Origin: Microcoleus sp. FACHB-61
GTDB lineage: Bacteria; Cyanobacteriota; Cyanobacteriia; Cyanobacteriales; Microcoleaceae
Assembly (NCBI GenBank): GCA_014695295.1
Contig: JACJNY010000079.1
Coordinates: 44,320-108,319, forward strand
Length of the DNA: 64,000 nucleotides
Reading direction: 5' to 3'
Shown here: one piece after another, positions 26,096 to 36,305 of the stretch
How the letters are laid out: every line of letters starts with the position of its first letter
Position numbering within the stretch: the first letter of the stretch is position 1
Position numbers and translations under genes: made by a program
The notes under the pieces: generated by a model
Seen by the model: the letters and a program-made list of their open reading frames with translations, nothing else
What the model was told of the DNA's origin: nothing
Database searches by the model: none

Positions 26096-29000
26096 CTATT
26101 TCCTTCCTGGATGGATGAGAGCTAATATTTGATTGAACTGAAAATCGTTAGCCAATGCCGCTAAAGCGCTAGCTAAAGAGTCATTCCGATCGCGAATGTG
26201 CTCAATTTGGATCAGAATTAACTCTAAATCGCACTCAATTGTGGCTTTCTCTAAAGCGGCAAGCCAATCCGTTGGTAAAGCTGCAAGAGTCTCTGGAGTC
26301 GGAGCTTCGATTTGAGTTTGCTCGGGAACACTCTCCGGTTCATCGTAAATGTAACGCACTCCGAGATGTTTGTGCAGGGTGGCAAAGATTTGTGTATCTC
26401 GAAAAGGTTTGTGGATAAAGTCATCGCAATCATCTGATACAGTAAAGGTTCGCGCTTCCTCGGCATTACCCGCACTCACGGCAATAATTGCGGTAGCTTG
26501 ACCTTTAACGGTGGCTTTAATGCGTTTCGTCGCTTCATGTCCATCCATCACGGGCATCCACATATCCATAAAAATTAAGTGTGGCTCAAAACTCGACCAC
26601 ATTTCAATAGCTTCTATGCCGTTGCTGGCTTCTTTTAGTTCAAAGTTAAAGGCAGCGAGGAGTTTGAGCAGCAGTTGGCGGTTGTCGGCTCGATCGTCCA
26701 CAATCAAAATACGATAGCGCGGCTGATTGCGTTCCAGGGCTATCACCTGACGCGGTGGCTGTACGGGTTGAGTGGCTGCGGCATCAACGGCGCTGACGGG
26801 GATATTAAACGCGAAGCTTGTGCCGCTTCCTACTTCACTGCGCACCGTAATGAGGCCGCCCATCAGCTTGATAAACTGTTGGCTGATAGCCAGCCCCAGG
26901 CCTGTTCCCTGCTGAGATGTTACCCCTGTTTTGGTTTGCATAAAGGGTTGAAAAAGCTGATCTAACTCATCAGGAGCCATGCCGGAGCCAGTGTCTTCTA
27001 TTTCAAAATGTAATTGGTAATTACTGATGGGTAATTGCTGATTTTCCCCCTCCCTCACCGCACTTACTCTTACCGCAATGCCTCCTTCTTTCGTAAACTT
27101 AAGGGCGTTAGAAAGCAGATTCATTAAAACTTGCCGCAACTTAAGTTGATCGGTTTGCACGTATTCTGGAATCTCGCTAGAACAGTCAAATATTAACTGC
27201 AATTGTTGCTCTCGTGCCTGGAGTTGAAACATCTCTTCCACCTCGCCCAGCAGGCTGCTTAATTTAAAGTCTGTTGGGTTGAGGGTAATGCGTCCCGCCT
27301 CTATTTTTGCTAAATCTAATATTTGATTGATCAGAGCTAGCAAGTGTTCTCCGCTGCGGTTGATGATGCGGATATTTTCCTGTTGTTCGCGATGGAGGTT
27401 GGTAGAACGCTGCATCAATTGGGAGAATCCCAGAATTGCGTTTAGCGGGGTGCGGAGTTCGTGGCTCATATTTGCCAGGAAAGTGCTTTTGGCGACGTTG
27501 GCGGCTTCTGCTGCCCAGGCGGCTTGTTGGAGCTGTACTGCTTGCTGTTGAGTGGCTTCGAGCAATTGAGCTTGTTGTAAGGCGACTCCCAGTTGAGTGC
27601 TAATTTGCCGCGCAATATTGATTTCTGCTTCGCGCCAAGTGCGGGGTACAGAATTTTGATAGCTGGCGAGCAAACCCCAAATTTGACTGCCGCAAAATAT
27701 GGGGAAAATAATGTAGGCTCTAGCTTGAAATTGCTCTAACAGTTGCAGGTAACAAGGACTCAACCCAGCGCTGTATATGTCTTCAATTATGCGGTAAGGA
27801 ACGCCTCTAGCATACATACCGCCTTGATTTTTTTGTAGATAGGTATCCAGCACTGGTTCACTGCCGGCTTGCATAGTTTTCACGGTACAGCGAGAGTCTT
27901 CGACGAGAGTGTTTGGCAAATTAAAATCGTCGGGTTTTTGCATCAGAGACCTCCAGCCCGGAGCCATTGATTCGGCAACAAATTTGCCGCTCCAATCAGG
28001 ATTAAAGCGATAGATACCGACACGATCGCATTTTAGGGTTTGTCGCAGTTCAGAGGTTGTGGTTGTGAATATTGTGTCAATATCTAAGGATTGACGGATG
28101 CGATCGATCGATCGGGCGATGGCTTGTTCTCCCTGCGCGCTTTCTCGCAAAGCTGACTCGGCTTGTTTGCGATCGCTAATATCCAAGACAGTGCCGAACA
28201 AACGCATCAACTGCCCTTTTTCATCATAAATTGGTTTCCCTCTGACTTCAATGTAACAGAGCGAGCCATCTCTTCGGATCAGCCGCACATCGATTTCAAA
28301 GCTTTGTCCAGACCTAGCTTGCTCGCGAACCATTGCCAGATAGCGCGATCGATCTTCTGGATGAAAACGCTCGATTAATTGTTCGGTTGGCAGCGGTTTT
28401 TGAGTCGGATCGAGTTCGTAAATGCGATAGAGTTCCTCGCTCCAAGTAGTTGTTTTTGTGGCGATATCGTGTTCCCAACTGCCAATACGGGCAATTTTTT
28501 GGGCTTCGAGCAGTCGGGCTTCGGCAAACTGGCGATCGCTAATGTCGCGCGCTACCCAAACAGCGGAGCTATCGGACAGCGCCGAAATTTTAGCAGCAAA
28601 CCAAACTTCTTTGTTATTAATCTGCAGACTGTAATCAAAACTAATAGTTTGTTGGGTTTCCAACGCCTGTTGAACTTGAGCGAAATAAATCTCCTCACTT
28701 TCCTCGTGAAATAATTGTTCCATGATGGAGTCGATCTGATTCGTCTGATAGTTGTATTGGAAAATTCCCTTGGTAGGTATAATTTGGATGCTTTTTTCTA
28801 ATTGATTAAAAATCAATACAATATCGGTGATCGACTCAAATATTTTTACAATTTGCTCGGCAGAAGTGTAAAGTTTTTCTTCGAGCAGTTTGCGATCGGC
28901 AATTTCATATTGTAATAGTTCGCTAGCACGAGCTAAAGCACAGGTACGTTCGGCTACTTCGGCTTCTAAAGTGCGATTGTAGTCAGTTAATATTTTTTCA

Positions 29001-30226
29001 GACTTTTTGCGCTGGGCGATGTTAGAAAAAGCAGTGATGGCATAAATAATGTTTCCGCCTTCGTCGAAAATTGGTGTGGCGCGCACCTCAAAAGGAATAA
29101 ATTTCCCATCTCGATGAAGTTCTAAATCTTCAAGGAATACCGTTTCGCCGCGCAGTGCTCGGAATGCGGGCAGTTCTTCAGTTGGATACGGCTGGTTTTG
29201 GCGGTAGATTTGATAAACTTCTACAGCTTCTTCTAAAGTCCCATCGGGGATAGTTTCTACGCCGAGCCAATGCTTGGCAGTTTCGTTGAAGTACACGACT
29301 TTACCCGAGGCATCGTGGATAGATACTCCCGCAGGTATGGCTTCGATAAATTGCTGGAGTTGGCTCTCCCTCTGCGCTAAAGCTTCATTTAAAGATTTTT
29401 GGTCTGCAAAAGCCTGTTGCAGTTGCGCTGCCATAAGATTGAAAGAATTGGTGAGTTCTCCGACTTCATCCAAGCGTCTAATTTCTAAAGGTTGATCCCA
29501 TTCTCCTTTTGCAACATTTTTGGCGGCGGTATTCAAGCGCATAATTGGTTTTGTCACCCAACGGGAAGTCAAAAATCCGATCGCGATCGCCAGCGGCAGC
29601 ATACCGACGCACAACCACAATGTGTTGCGCGTATTTGCTTGAATGCGAGCCGTGAAATCAGACTCTGGCACCACCACCACAATCAACCAATCCAAGCCAC
29701 GGACATCTCGATGAGGAGTGACGCGGACAAACTGCCTATAGCCGTCGATCGCCAGGGTAAATCGCTGGGTTGTTTGCAGCGTGCGGAAGTTGCCAAATCG
29801 GTTGGCGAGTTGTCGAGCAATATCTCGCGTTCGGGCATCCTTGCTGTTGGTGGCTAGCAATGGCGTCGGTTGCTTTTTTGCTGGCGTCACCAAGGGTTTT
29901 TCTAGTGTGGATGCGGCAATCAGATTGCCCGATCGATCCATAATAAAAGTGTGTCCCGACCGAGAGAAGTGCAGCCTAGCCAAAAATGTATTGATTGCCG
30001 ACAGCCCATTATTATCCGTGAGGCGATCGCTAATCCGTTCTCCTACTTGTTCGATTAGCTGATGCGCTACATCCTCGACAGATTCCTGACCGCTTTTGAA
30101 AGAAAGAAAGCTCACTAGCCCGACGGCGCTGACTGTTTGCAAAACAAAGGGAACAATCAGAACCGCCCGCAGGGGAAGCTTCCTGAAAAGTTTGGCGGCT
30201 GGGCGGTTGAAGGGATACATGGGCAT
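26096..30226 (-). CDS. Large hybrid sensor histidine kinase (cache-HAMP-PAS x3-GAF-HisKA-HATPase-REC)
   Basis: A 1376-residue inner-membrane sensor. One helix at residues about 20-40 and another near 200-225 bracket an extracytoplasmic cache-type domain. HAMP follows (about 220-275). There are three PAS domains (about 290-410, 465-575, 580-690) and a GAF domain (about 715-880, CDRVGIYRFNPDWSG), which lacks an obvious bilin cysteine. The kinase core has H-box NMSHELRTPLNAI and the usual ATPase motifs. A receiver follows (about 1180-1300, MDMWMPVMDG), then a C-terminal helical tail. The ATPase loop ENQQLPISNYQLHFE (nucleotides about 27011-27043) looks like an inserted intergenic repeat. The signal is not deducible. 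Confidence 0.9.
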   Translation of the reverse strand: MPMYPFNRPAAKLFRKLPLRAVLIVPFVLQTVSAVGLVSFLSFKSGQESVEDVAHQLIEQVGERISDRLTDNNGLSAINTFLARLHFSRSGHTFIMDRSGNLIAASTLEKPLVTPAKKQPTPLLATNSKDARTRDIARQLANRFGNFRTLQTTQRFTLAIDGYRQFVRVTPHRDVRGLDWLIVVVVPESDFTARIQANTRNTLWLCVGMLPLAIAIGFLTSRWVTKPIMRLNTAAKNVAKGEWDQPLEIRRLDEVGELTNSFNLMAAQLQQAFADQKSLNEALAQRESQLQQFIEAIPAGVSIHDASGKVVYFNETAKHWLGVETIPDGTLEEAVEVYQIYRQNQPYPTEELPAFRALRGETVFLEDLELHRDGKFIPFEVRATPIFDEGGNIIYAITAFSNIAQRKKSEKILTDYNRTLEAEVAERTCALARASELLQYEIADRKLLEEKLYTSAEQIVKIFESITDIVLIFNQLEKSIQIIPTKGIFQYNYQTNQIDSIMEQLFHEESEEIYFAQVQQALETQQTISFDYSLQINNKEVWFAAKISALSDSSAVWVARDISDRQFAEARLLEAQKIARIGSWEHDIATKTTTWSEELYRIYELDPTQKPLPTEQLIERFHPEDRSRYLAMVREQARSGQSFEIDVRLIRRDGSLCYIEVRGKPIYDEKGQLMRLFGTVLDISDRKQAESALRESAQGEQAIARSIDRIRQSLDIDTIFTTTTSELRQTLKCDRVGIYRFNPDWSGKFVAESMAPGWRSLMQKPDDFNLPNTLVEDSRCTVKTMQAGSEPVLDTYLQKNQGGMYARGVPYRIIEDIYSAGLSPCYLQLLEQFQARAYIIFPIFCGSQIWGLLASYQNSVPRTWREAEINIARQISTQLGVALQQAQLLEATQQQAVQLQQAAWAAEAANVAKSTFLANMSHELRTPLNAILGFSQLMQRSTNLHREQQENIRIINRSGEHLLALINQILDLAKIEAGRITLNPTDFKLSSLLGEVEEMFQLQAREQQLQLIFDCSSEIPEYVQTDQLKLRQVLMNLLSNALKFTKEGGIAVRVSAVREGENQQLPISNYQLHFEIEDTGSGMAPDELDQLFQPFMQTKTGVTSQQGTGLGLAISQQFIKLMGGLITVRSEVGSGTSFAFNIPVSAVDAAATQPVQPPRQVIALERNQPRYRILIVDDRADNRQLLLKLLAAFNFELKEASNGIEAIEMWSSFEPHLIFMDMWMPVMDGHEATKRIKATVKGQATAIIAVSAGNAEEARTFTVSDDCDDFIHKPFRDTQIFATLHKHLGVRYIYDEPESVPEQTQIEAPTPETLAALPTDWLAALEKATIECDLELILIQIEHIRDRNDSLASALAALANDFQFNQILALIHPGRK

Positions 30227-30820
30227 GGGTGTGAACCAATTGCGCGGCTAATTGAATTTTAACTGCTGTAGCCTGTCTTTCCCGCCAATGGGCGCGCCCT
30301 ACAGACACAGACTCTGACATTTTCCTCCGGGTTCAATATACCCAACTACTAGCGAAGATTGGGCGCGGCTGTCAAAATTTGCTTCTGTCAGTTCTGTTTC
30401 TAGCTGTTTGGCATTTGATTGATTTTTACTGACAAAAACTGTTATAATTTTTATATTATTTTTCTGTTTTTCTGCGATTATGTCGTTAATTAAAAGCTGT
30501 ATAAATGGCTTATGAGTGAGCAGATAACTGCTACAATCTTCAATCTTATACCAATTATTAAAAGTCAAAGCGAACCGTAGGGACACGCCATTGCCTTGTC
30601 CTACTCCCCGCGCCGGACACGGCAATGCCGTATCCCTATAGATGCTTGCTTTTCAGAATTGGTATAAGAGCATTTCGGGTCGAGCGACCTCAGTAAAATT
30701 GGTTTGTAGTGAAGACTAAAGTCCTCTGATTTATGAGGACTTTAGTCCTCACTAAAAACATTTTTGATTAAGGTAATTGACCGGACATGATATGAGAGTT
30801 TGCAGTAACGCTCGATCGCC
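30227..30820. other. About 600 bases without a convincing gene
   Basis: The spacer between two kinase genes contains a CGGCAATGCCG-type repeat (30577-30645), the dispersed palindrome at 30702-30759 and AT-rich sequence. A minus-strand frame at 30299-30625 has a lysine/asparagine-rich middle, but no start context and no recognisable homology. I do not call it a gene. Confidence 0.5.
30702..30759. repeat. Dispersed palindromic element, copy 3
   Basis: GGTTTGTAGTGAAGACTAAAG faces CTTTAGTCCTCACTAAAAAC, and an inner GTCCTC/GAGGAC pair gives a long stem. It is related to copies at 1213 and 26017. Confidence 0.75.
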
Positions 30821-31127
30821 CTAATGCAAATTTGTTAAGTTGCCTAAAACGGCGGCGAAGAGAGCCGGATCGATCGGCTTTGTTAAGTGTTCGTAGTAAT
30901 CGGCGGCGATCGGGCGATCGCGGCCTTCTTCGCTTGCATAAGCTGTCAGCGCCACGGCCGGCAAGCGCTTGATTGTGGCGGATTCGGACGATCGCGCTTT
31001 GCGGATCGGCCAGTAGCCGTCCTCAGTCGCAGTCGCACTGTTCGAGCGCAACAATCAAAAACTGGCGATTGTCGGGTTCGTCGTCAACTACCAACACCTG
31101 TGAACCTGCCAAAATACCCGGACGCAT
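30821..31127 (-). pseudogene. Broken receiver (REC) domain directly behind a histidine kinase
   Basis: The frame of the upstream kinase ends in TGA. The very next codon is an ATG at 31127 that begins MRPGILAGSQVLVVDDEPDN, a typical receiver first strand. It runs only 34 codons to a stop at about 31023. In another frame the receiver's end survives: LPAVALTAYAS and LTKPIDPALF (from about 30967 to 30821). About 60 codons in the middle, including the phospho-acceptor Asp, are missing. The kinase was probably once a hybrid whose receiver decayed by a stop, a deletion and a frame change. Confidence 0.8.
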
Positions 31128-34100
31128 TCAATCAAATGTCCTTTCCGCTGTCAACTGCCGCTGGTGACTCCGAGCCTGTTTGAGCGGCAGTTTCACCGTA
31201 AATGTCGCACCCTTGTCTTTACCGGGACTTTCCGCAGTCACAGTGCCGCCGTGGAGTTCCACCAAGTGCCGGACGATCGCCAATCCCAGCCCCAAACCGC
31301 TGTAATCCCTAGTAGTCGAGCCGTCTGCTTGCCGGAAGCGATCGAACACGTAGGGCAGAAACTCTTTGGAAATGCCCTTTCCGGTATCGCTGACAGTAAT
31401 TTGCACGTAATTAGGTGATGAGGAATCGGTAACACCTACCGCAGACAAGCACACTTCCACAGTTCCCCCCCTAGGCGTAAATTTCACGGCGTTAGTCAGC
31501 AAATTCGACACTACCTGCTGCAACCTCTTGGCGTCGCCCCACATCAAGCTGACTGCGGGGTCAAATTCTGAGGAAACGGTGACAGACTTGGCTTCGGCCG
31601 CCAAACGAACTGAATTCTGAGCCGCCTCGATCGTCTTTACCATGTAGAACCAGCCGTGTTTCAGAGCCAGCTTGCCTTGAATAATCTGGGAAACATCGAG
31701 CAAATCTTCCACTAGCTGCACCTGCACCCTCGACTGGCGCTCGATGGCTTCCAAACCGCAAGCTAAATCATCTTCCGTGTAAGGGCGGGTGCGCAGCCTC
31801 TGCGCCCAGCCCAGGATCACATTTATAGGCGTGCGCAGTTCGTGGGAAAGAGTGGCTAGAAACTCGTCTTTCAGGCGGTTGATGGCTTCTGCTTGGGCCC
31901 GCGCGGCCTGTTCGCGATCGAGCAACTGAGCGCGTTGTACCTCGACTTGCTTGCGATCGCTGATGTCGGCGACGATCGACATACAGTTGATGTTGCCGTT
32001 GCTGTCGCGGACTGGAGTTGCCCACAAACTGATGTCGATCGAGCTGCCGTCTTTCCTTTGGCGCTGGGTTTCCATTCCGGCGATCGCGTTTCCTTCGCGA
32101 ATTCCTTTCAAATTCGCCATGAATTCCTCCCGCTTGTCTGCAGGAACGCTGGGCACAAATTGACCTACCGCCTCTGATTCGCGCCAGCCAAAAATCCTCT
32201 CGGCGGCTGGGTTCCACATTTTCACAGTACCGTCGTCGGCCCCCAAAACGGTAATTGCTAGGGGACAAGCCTGAATCAAGGCTTCTAAAGTTTGATTGAG
32301 GTGCGATCGCGCTGCTTCTGCTTGTTTGCGATCGCTGATATCGACGTTCCCCCCGATCATCCGCAAAGGCAAACCCCCATCGTCGGGAAACATCTTAGCC
32401 CTGCAAGCAATCCAGCCCACGCTTTTGTCCGGGCGGCAGATGCGGAACTCAATGTTTAATTCCTCCCCGGACGCCCTCGCAGCCTTTACCTGCTTTTGAA
32501 TAACAGCGCGATCGTCTGGATGCACCATTTGGGCCCAACTTTGATAGCTGTCGATACCGCCGGGCGGCAGCCCGTACAAAGCCTCGAACTCCGGCGTACA
32601 CGCGAGCTCGTCGGTTTGGACGTTCCATTCAAAAGTTCCGATTTTGCCTGCTTGCTGAGCGACTTTCAGCCGTTCTTGATTGTTTTTGAGTTCGGCTTCC
32701 ACCCGCGAGATCTCGGTCAAGTCGATGAAGAATGCGACGATCGTCTCTGGTTCCCCAGCGTCCGGGCACAGAGTCGTCGCGCCCATCAGAAGCGGCACGC
32801 GGCTGCCATCTTTGCGGATATACTCTTTCTTGAAAGGAGTTGCGACTCCCTTAGCCCGCAGTTCCCCGGCCGCCTTGGCGTCGAGGTGCAGGTATTCGGG
32901 GGGGGTCATCCTGTCCCATCGCATTTGACCGGAGAGCACGTCTGAGCGGGTGTAGCCAACCATGTCGAGCAGGGATTGGTTGGCGAAGGCGATGCGACCG
33001 CTAAAATCGCCGATCGCGACTCCGAAAATATTGGAGTCGAACAGCCGCCGCAACATGGCTTCGCTTTGCTGCATGAGCCGTTTTGCTTGTTTGCGATCGG
33101 TGATTTCGGCAACCACGGTGCTGACTCCCAGCAGTGTTCCGGATTCATCGCTCACGGGGTAAAAGCTGATTTGCCAATCCCGCAAAACTCCCGGCTGTTG
33201 CTTGGTTTCGGCTTTAATTTCCAAGTCGATCACCGGGGTTTGCGTCGCCAGCACTTGGCGGTAAATCCGCTCTACCATATCGGCCATTTCCGGAAGCGCT
33301 TCTCTAACGGTGCGCCCGAGGTGCTCTGCGATCGAGCGGCCGTTTATCTGAGCGAGGCATTCGTTCATGCGGATGTAGCGCAAATTGGTATCGACAAAGC
33401 ACAGCCCGACTGGTGTCGTTTTGTAAACTAAGTCGAGTTCTGCTAGTTGGCGGCGAAGGCGTATTTCGTTTTCTCGGAGCTGGTTTTGGGCTTGTTTGCG
33501 CTCGGTGATATCTAGTACGAAGAATGATCCTTTGTCTTTGCATCCTGGGAAGTTTCCGCCGCCGACTAAAACTGGGAAGCGCGTGCCGTCTTTGCGGAGA
33601 TATTCTTTTTCAAAAGGCGCGCAACTTCCTTCTGCTTCGACTTGCGCGACGGCGATGCGATCGAGTTCTAGATATTCCGGCGCCGTAAGTTCGAGCCAGC
33701 GAATCTGTCCCGAAACTAAGTCTTCCCTCGTATATCCAATCATTTCCAGCAAGGCGTCGTTAGCGTCCGTAACTTCGCCGTTGGCATCCCAGAAACCGAT
33801 GCCGATCATGTTAGATTCTACCACGCTGCGGAAGCGCATTTCGCTTTCCCGCAAAGCTAATTCTGTTTGTTTTGCTGCGGTAATATCTGTGATAATTAGG
33901 CCAACTCCGATTATTTCTCTCCTCTCATTTTTAACTGGGTAGTAGTTGGCTAGCCAGTAGCCTAAATCTCCGGGTTTTCCAGGAGGTTCGCCGCTAATTT
34001 CTACGTTTAAAACAGGCTGGCCGGTTTCTAAAACTTCCTGAATTATTGGTGCAAATTTGGCGGCGGATTCTGGCAACAATTGCCGGAAGTCTTGACCGAT

Positions 34101-36275
34101 ATGCTCTTTGGCGGACAAACCGTGGAGTTCTGCTAAGACTTTATTGATATGGATGAAGCGCATTTCGCTATCGAGAAAGCAAATCGCTAGGGGAGATGCT
34201 TCTAACAAGGCGTCAATTAAGGCGAAGGATTGCGCTGTTTGAGATAGTGCTTGCTGCGCTTCTGTGTAAAGTCTGGCGTTGTCTAGGGCGATCGCCACGC
34301 GGTATGCTAAATCTTCTAGCATTGCCATGTCTTCTGCACTGTAGCGGCGGCCCAACTTTGAGGTAAAGCAAGTGATGGAACCCATTACCCGCCCGCGAGC
34401 CTTCAGCGGTACGCAAGCGTGAGAGCCGATATTGAGCGATCGAAGTATTTCCAATTCTGCTGCATTTTCGGCTCCTGCTGCTAAAATCTCCTCATCCACT
34501 TCGGCAATTAGTTCGGATGTTCCGCAGCGGATTACCAGCGGATAGCCGTTAACAGCATTGTCCGCGATCGGGCTGCGGATTCTGAAGTTATTAATAATAT
34601 CAATCGTGGAGGACTCTGCGTGAGCCACAGCCACTAGACGCACTTCTTTTGAGTCGCTTTCGGTCAAATGAATGCAGCACCCGTCGGCGATCGAATTTAC
34701 TGCTAATTCTGCTACCTTTTGCAGCACCGTTTCCCCGTCAAACGCATCAGCCAGCATTTTGCTGACTTCTGCTAAAAATGCCGAGCGCTGCTGTTCTATT
34801 TCTGCTTTTTCCCTCGCTGCGTGCTCTATTGTTAACTGCAATCTTTGAGTTTCTGAAAGTTTTAGTTCAGTGATATCGCGGGCGACAATTAAGGCGGATT
34901 CTGGTACGCCGTCTTTGTCAAATTCTGGAACTACGCGGGATTGATAAGTTCTGATGCCGTTGGTTGAGAAAGCCTGAAATTCGATGATTTCTTCTCGACC
35001 TGTTTCTAACACTTTGTGCAGGGTTTCATCCCACAATTGGCACAATTCTGGCGGCATTCCTGTTGCTTGACTGGTTTTACCTAGGAAGAATGAAACTGGT
35101 TTTCCTTGGCTTCTCTCAACTTCTTGATTGACATAAATATAACGCAGCTCTTTGTCAGTGCGGATAATTACATCTGGCGTATTTTCTAGCAGCGTTCTCA
35201 GTTGCTGTTCGCTGCTTGCCAAAGCTGCTTGCGATTGTTGTCTTTCGGTGACATCTCTCACCGTGCCCACGTATCCGATGAGTTCGCCGGAGTCGGAGAA
35301 CATCTGCGAGGAACAAACGTTAATCCAGCGCACAATTCCCTCTGGTGTTTGCAGGCGATACTCGATCGAATATTCCCCACCTTCCCGAGTATAATCCAAC
35401 CATCGAGCCAATACGCGATCGCAGTCTTCCGGGTGAATGCAATTCTCCCAACCGTCTCCTAAAAGTTCTGCTAAACTCAAGCCTAAAATAACCTCACAGC
35501 GAGGGTTTGCATAGGTGTAGCGCCCCTCAAAATCTGCCATAAAAATGCCGACCGGCGAACAGGAGCTTAAACAGCGAAATCGTTCTTCTTGAGCTTGCAG
35601 CGCTTCTTTAGCTACTGTGAGTTCTGCTGTGCGCTCTTTGACGCGCCTTTCTAGGTTAGTGTAGGATAAACCCAGAGCTATTTCTGCTTTTTGGCGGTCA
35701 GTAATATCGATACCAGTTCCTATCACATACTCTACCAAACCCTCGCCATCGGTCGTCACAGTATTCGACCAAGAAATTAAGCGCTTAGATCCGTTCTTAG
35801 TGCGCCAATAGTTTTGATATTCGTTGTTAAAATGTTCCTCTTTAAGTTGGGTAAAAACTGTTTTAACTGGCTCTAATTCTTCTGGAATTAAGAACAAATC
35901 CCAAACATATTTATTAATTACTTCTTCTTTCGAGTAGCCTGTGGTTTTTTCGCAAGCTTGGTTGAAGCGGACAATCCGTCCTTGCCTATCGAGAACTACA
36001 ATCAAGCAAGCTGTCGTGTCAATTACTTTTGAAATAATATTACGTTCTATTTCTAGTTCTTGTTCTGCGGACTTTAAGCCAGCATACCAAGCGCTAACCA
36101 TTGCACCGGCCAAAAGTAAGATAGCAGGAGCTGCTTTGAATGAAAACAAGAGCAGAGTTGTCAGCAGTAAAGCCGTGCCGGCACTAAAAGTAGCAAGGTT
36201 GTAAGATTTAATGGGTAAGGGCAAGACCTGAAGCAGACTCATTTTTTTTGACCTGTAGCGATGGCGCGATCGCAC
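31128..36275 (-). CDS. Multi-PAS sensor histidine kinase
   Basis: A 1715-residue kinase. Two closely spaced N-terminal membrane helices (about residues 20-55) are followed by about nine PAS/PAC units, interrupted after the third by a GAF domain (about residues 505-680). The C-terminal kinase core has the H-box FLATLSHELRTPINVILG (about 1465), N-box NLLTNAVKF, G1 VSDTGKGI and G2 GLGLGLAIVRHL. Several PAS units are near-duplicates (for example GYTREDLVSGQIRW and GYTRSDVLSGQMRW), indicating tandem duplication. No haem- or flavin-binding signature is certain, so redox, light or small molecules are all possible inputs. Its missing receiver is the pseudogene immediately downstream. Confidence 0.9.
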   Translation of the reverse strand: MRSRHRYRSKKMSLLQVLPLPIKSYNLATFSAGTALLLTTLLLFSFKAAPAILLLAGAMVSAWYAGLKSAEQELEIERNIISKVIDTTACLIVVLDRQGRIVRFNQACEKTTGYSKEEVINKYVWDLFLIPEELEPVKTVFTQLKEEHFNNEYQNYWRTKNGSKRLISWSNTVTTDGEGLVEYVIGTGIDITDRQKAEIALGLSYTNLERRVKERTAELTVAKEALQAQEERFRCLSSCSPVGIFMADFEGRYTYANPRCEVILGLSLAELLGDGWENCIHPEDCDRVLARWLDYTREGGEYSIEYRLQTPEGIVRWINVCSSQMFSDSGELIGYVGTVRDVTERQQSQAALASSEQQLRTLLENTPDVIIRTDKELRYIYVNQEVERSQGKPVSFFLGKTSQATGMPPELCQLWDETLHKVLETGREEIIEFQAFSTNGIRTYQSRVVPEFDKDGVPESALIVARDITELKLSETQRLQLTIEHAAREKAEIEQQRSAFLAEVSKMLADAFDGETVLQKVAELAVNSIADGCCIHLTESDSKEVRLVAVAHAESSTIDIINNFRIRSPIADNAVNGYPLVIRCGTSELIAEVDEEILAAGAENAAELEILRSLNIGSHACVPLKARGRVMGSITCFTSKLGRRYSAEDMAMLEDLAYRVAIALDNARLYTEAQQALSQTAQSFALIDALLEASPLAICFLDSEMRFIHINKVLAELHGLSAKEHIGQDFRQLLPESAAKFAPIIQEVLETGQPVLNVEISGEPPGKPGDLGYWLANYYPVKNERREIIGVGLIITDITAAKQTELALRESEMRFRSVVESNMIGIGFWDANGEVTDANDALLEMIGYTREDLVSGQIRWLELTAPEYLELDRIAVAQVEAEGSCAPFEKEYLRKDGTRFPVLVGGGNFPGCKDKGSFFVLDITERKQAQNQLRENEIRLRRQLAELDLVYKTTPVGLCFVDTNLRYIRMNECLAQINGRSIAEHLGRTVREALPEMADMVERIYRQVLATQTPVIDLEIKAETKQQPGVLRDWQISFYPVSDESGTLLGVSTVVAEITDRKQAKRLMQQSEAMLRRLFDSNIFGVAIGDFSGRIAFANQSLLDMVGYTRSDVLSGQMRWDRMTPPEYLHLDAKAAGELRAKGVATPFKKEYIRKDGSRVPLLMGATTLCPDAGEPETIVAFFIDLTEISRVEAELKNNQERLKVAQQAGKIGTFEWNVQTDELACTPEFEALYGLPPGGIDSYQSWAQMVHPDDRAVIQKQVKAARASGEELNIEFRICRPDKSVGWIACRAKMFPDDGGLPLRMIGGNVDISDRKQAEAARSHLNQTLEALIQACPLAITVLGADDGTVKMWNPAAERIFGWRESEAVGQFVPSVPADKREEFMANLKGIREGNAIAGMETQRQRKDGSSIDISLWATPVRDSNGNINCMSIVADISDRKQVEVQRAQLLDREQAARAQAEAINRLKDEFLATLSHELRTPINVILGWAQRLRTRPYTEDDLACGLEAIERQSRVQVQLVEDLLDVSQIIQGKLALKHGWFYMVKTIEAAQNSVRLAAEAKSVTVSSEFDPAVSLMWGDAKRLQQVVSNLLTNAVKFTPRGGTVEVCLSAVGVTDSSSPNYVQITVSDTGKGISKEFLPYVFDRFRQADGSTTRDYSGLGLGLAIVRHLVELHGGTVTAESPGKDKGATFTVKLPLKQARSHQRQLTAERTFD

Positions 36276-36305
36276 TATTGCTTATGTCGATGAAACAACC
36301 TTTTT

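Noticed and set aside
30299..30625. 108-residue minus-strand frame between two kinase genes
   Set aside because: It overlaps a dispersed repeat, starts inside it, and shows no motif or plausible ribosome-binding site.
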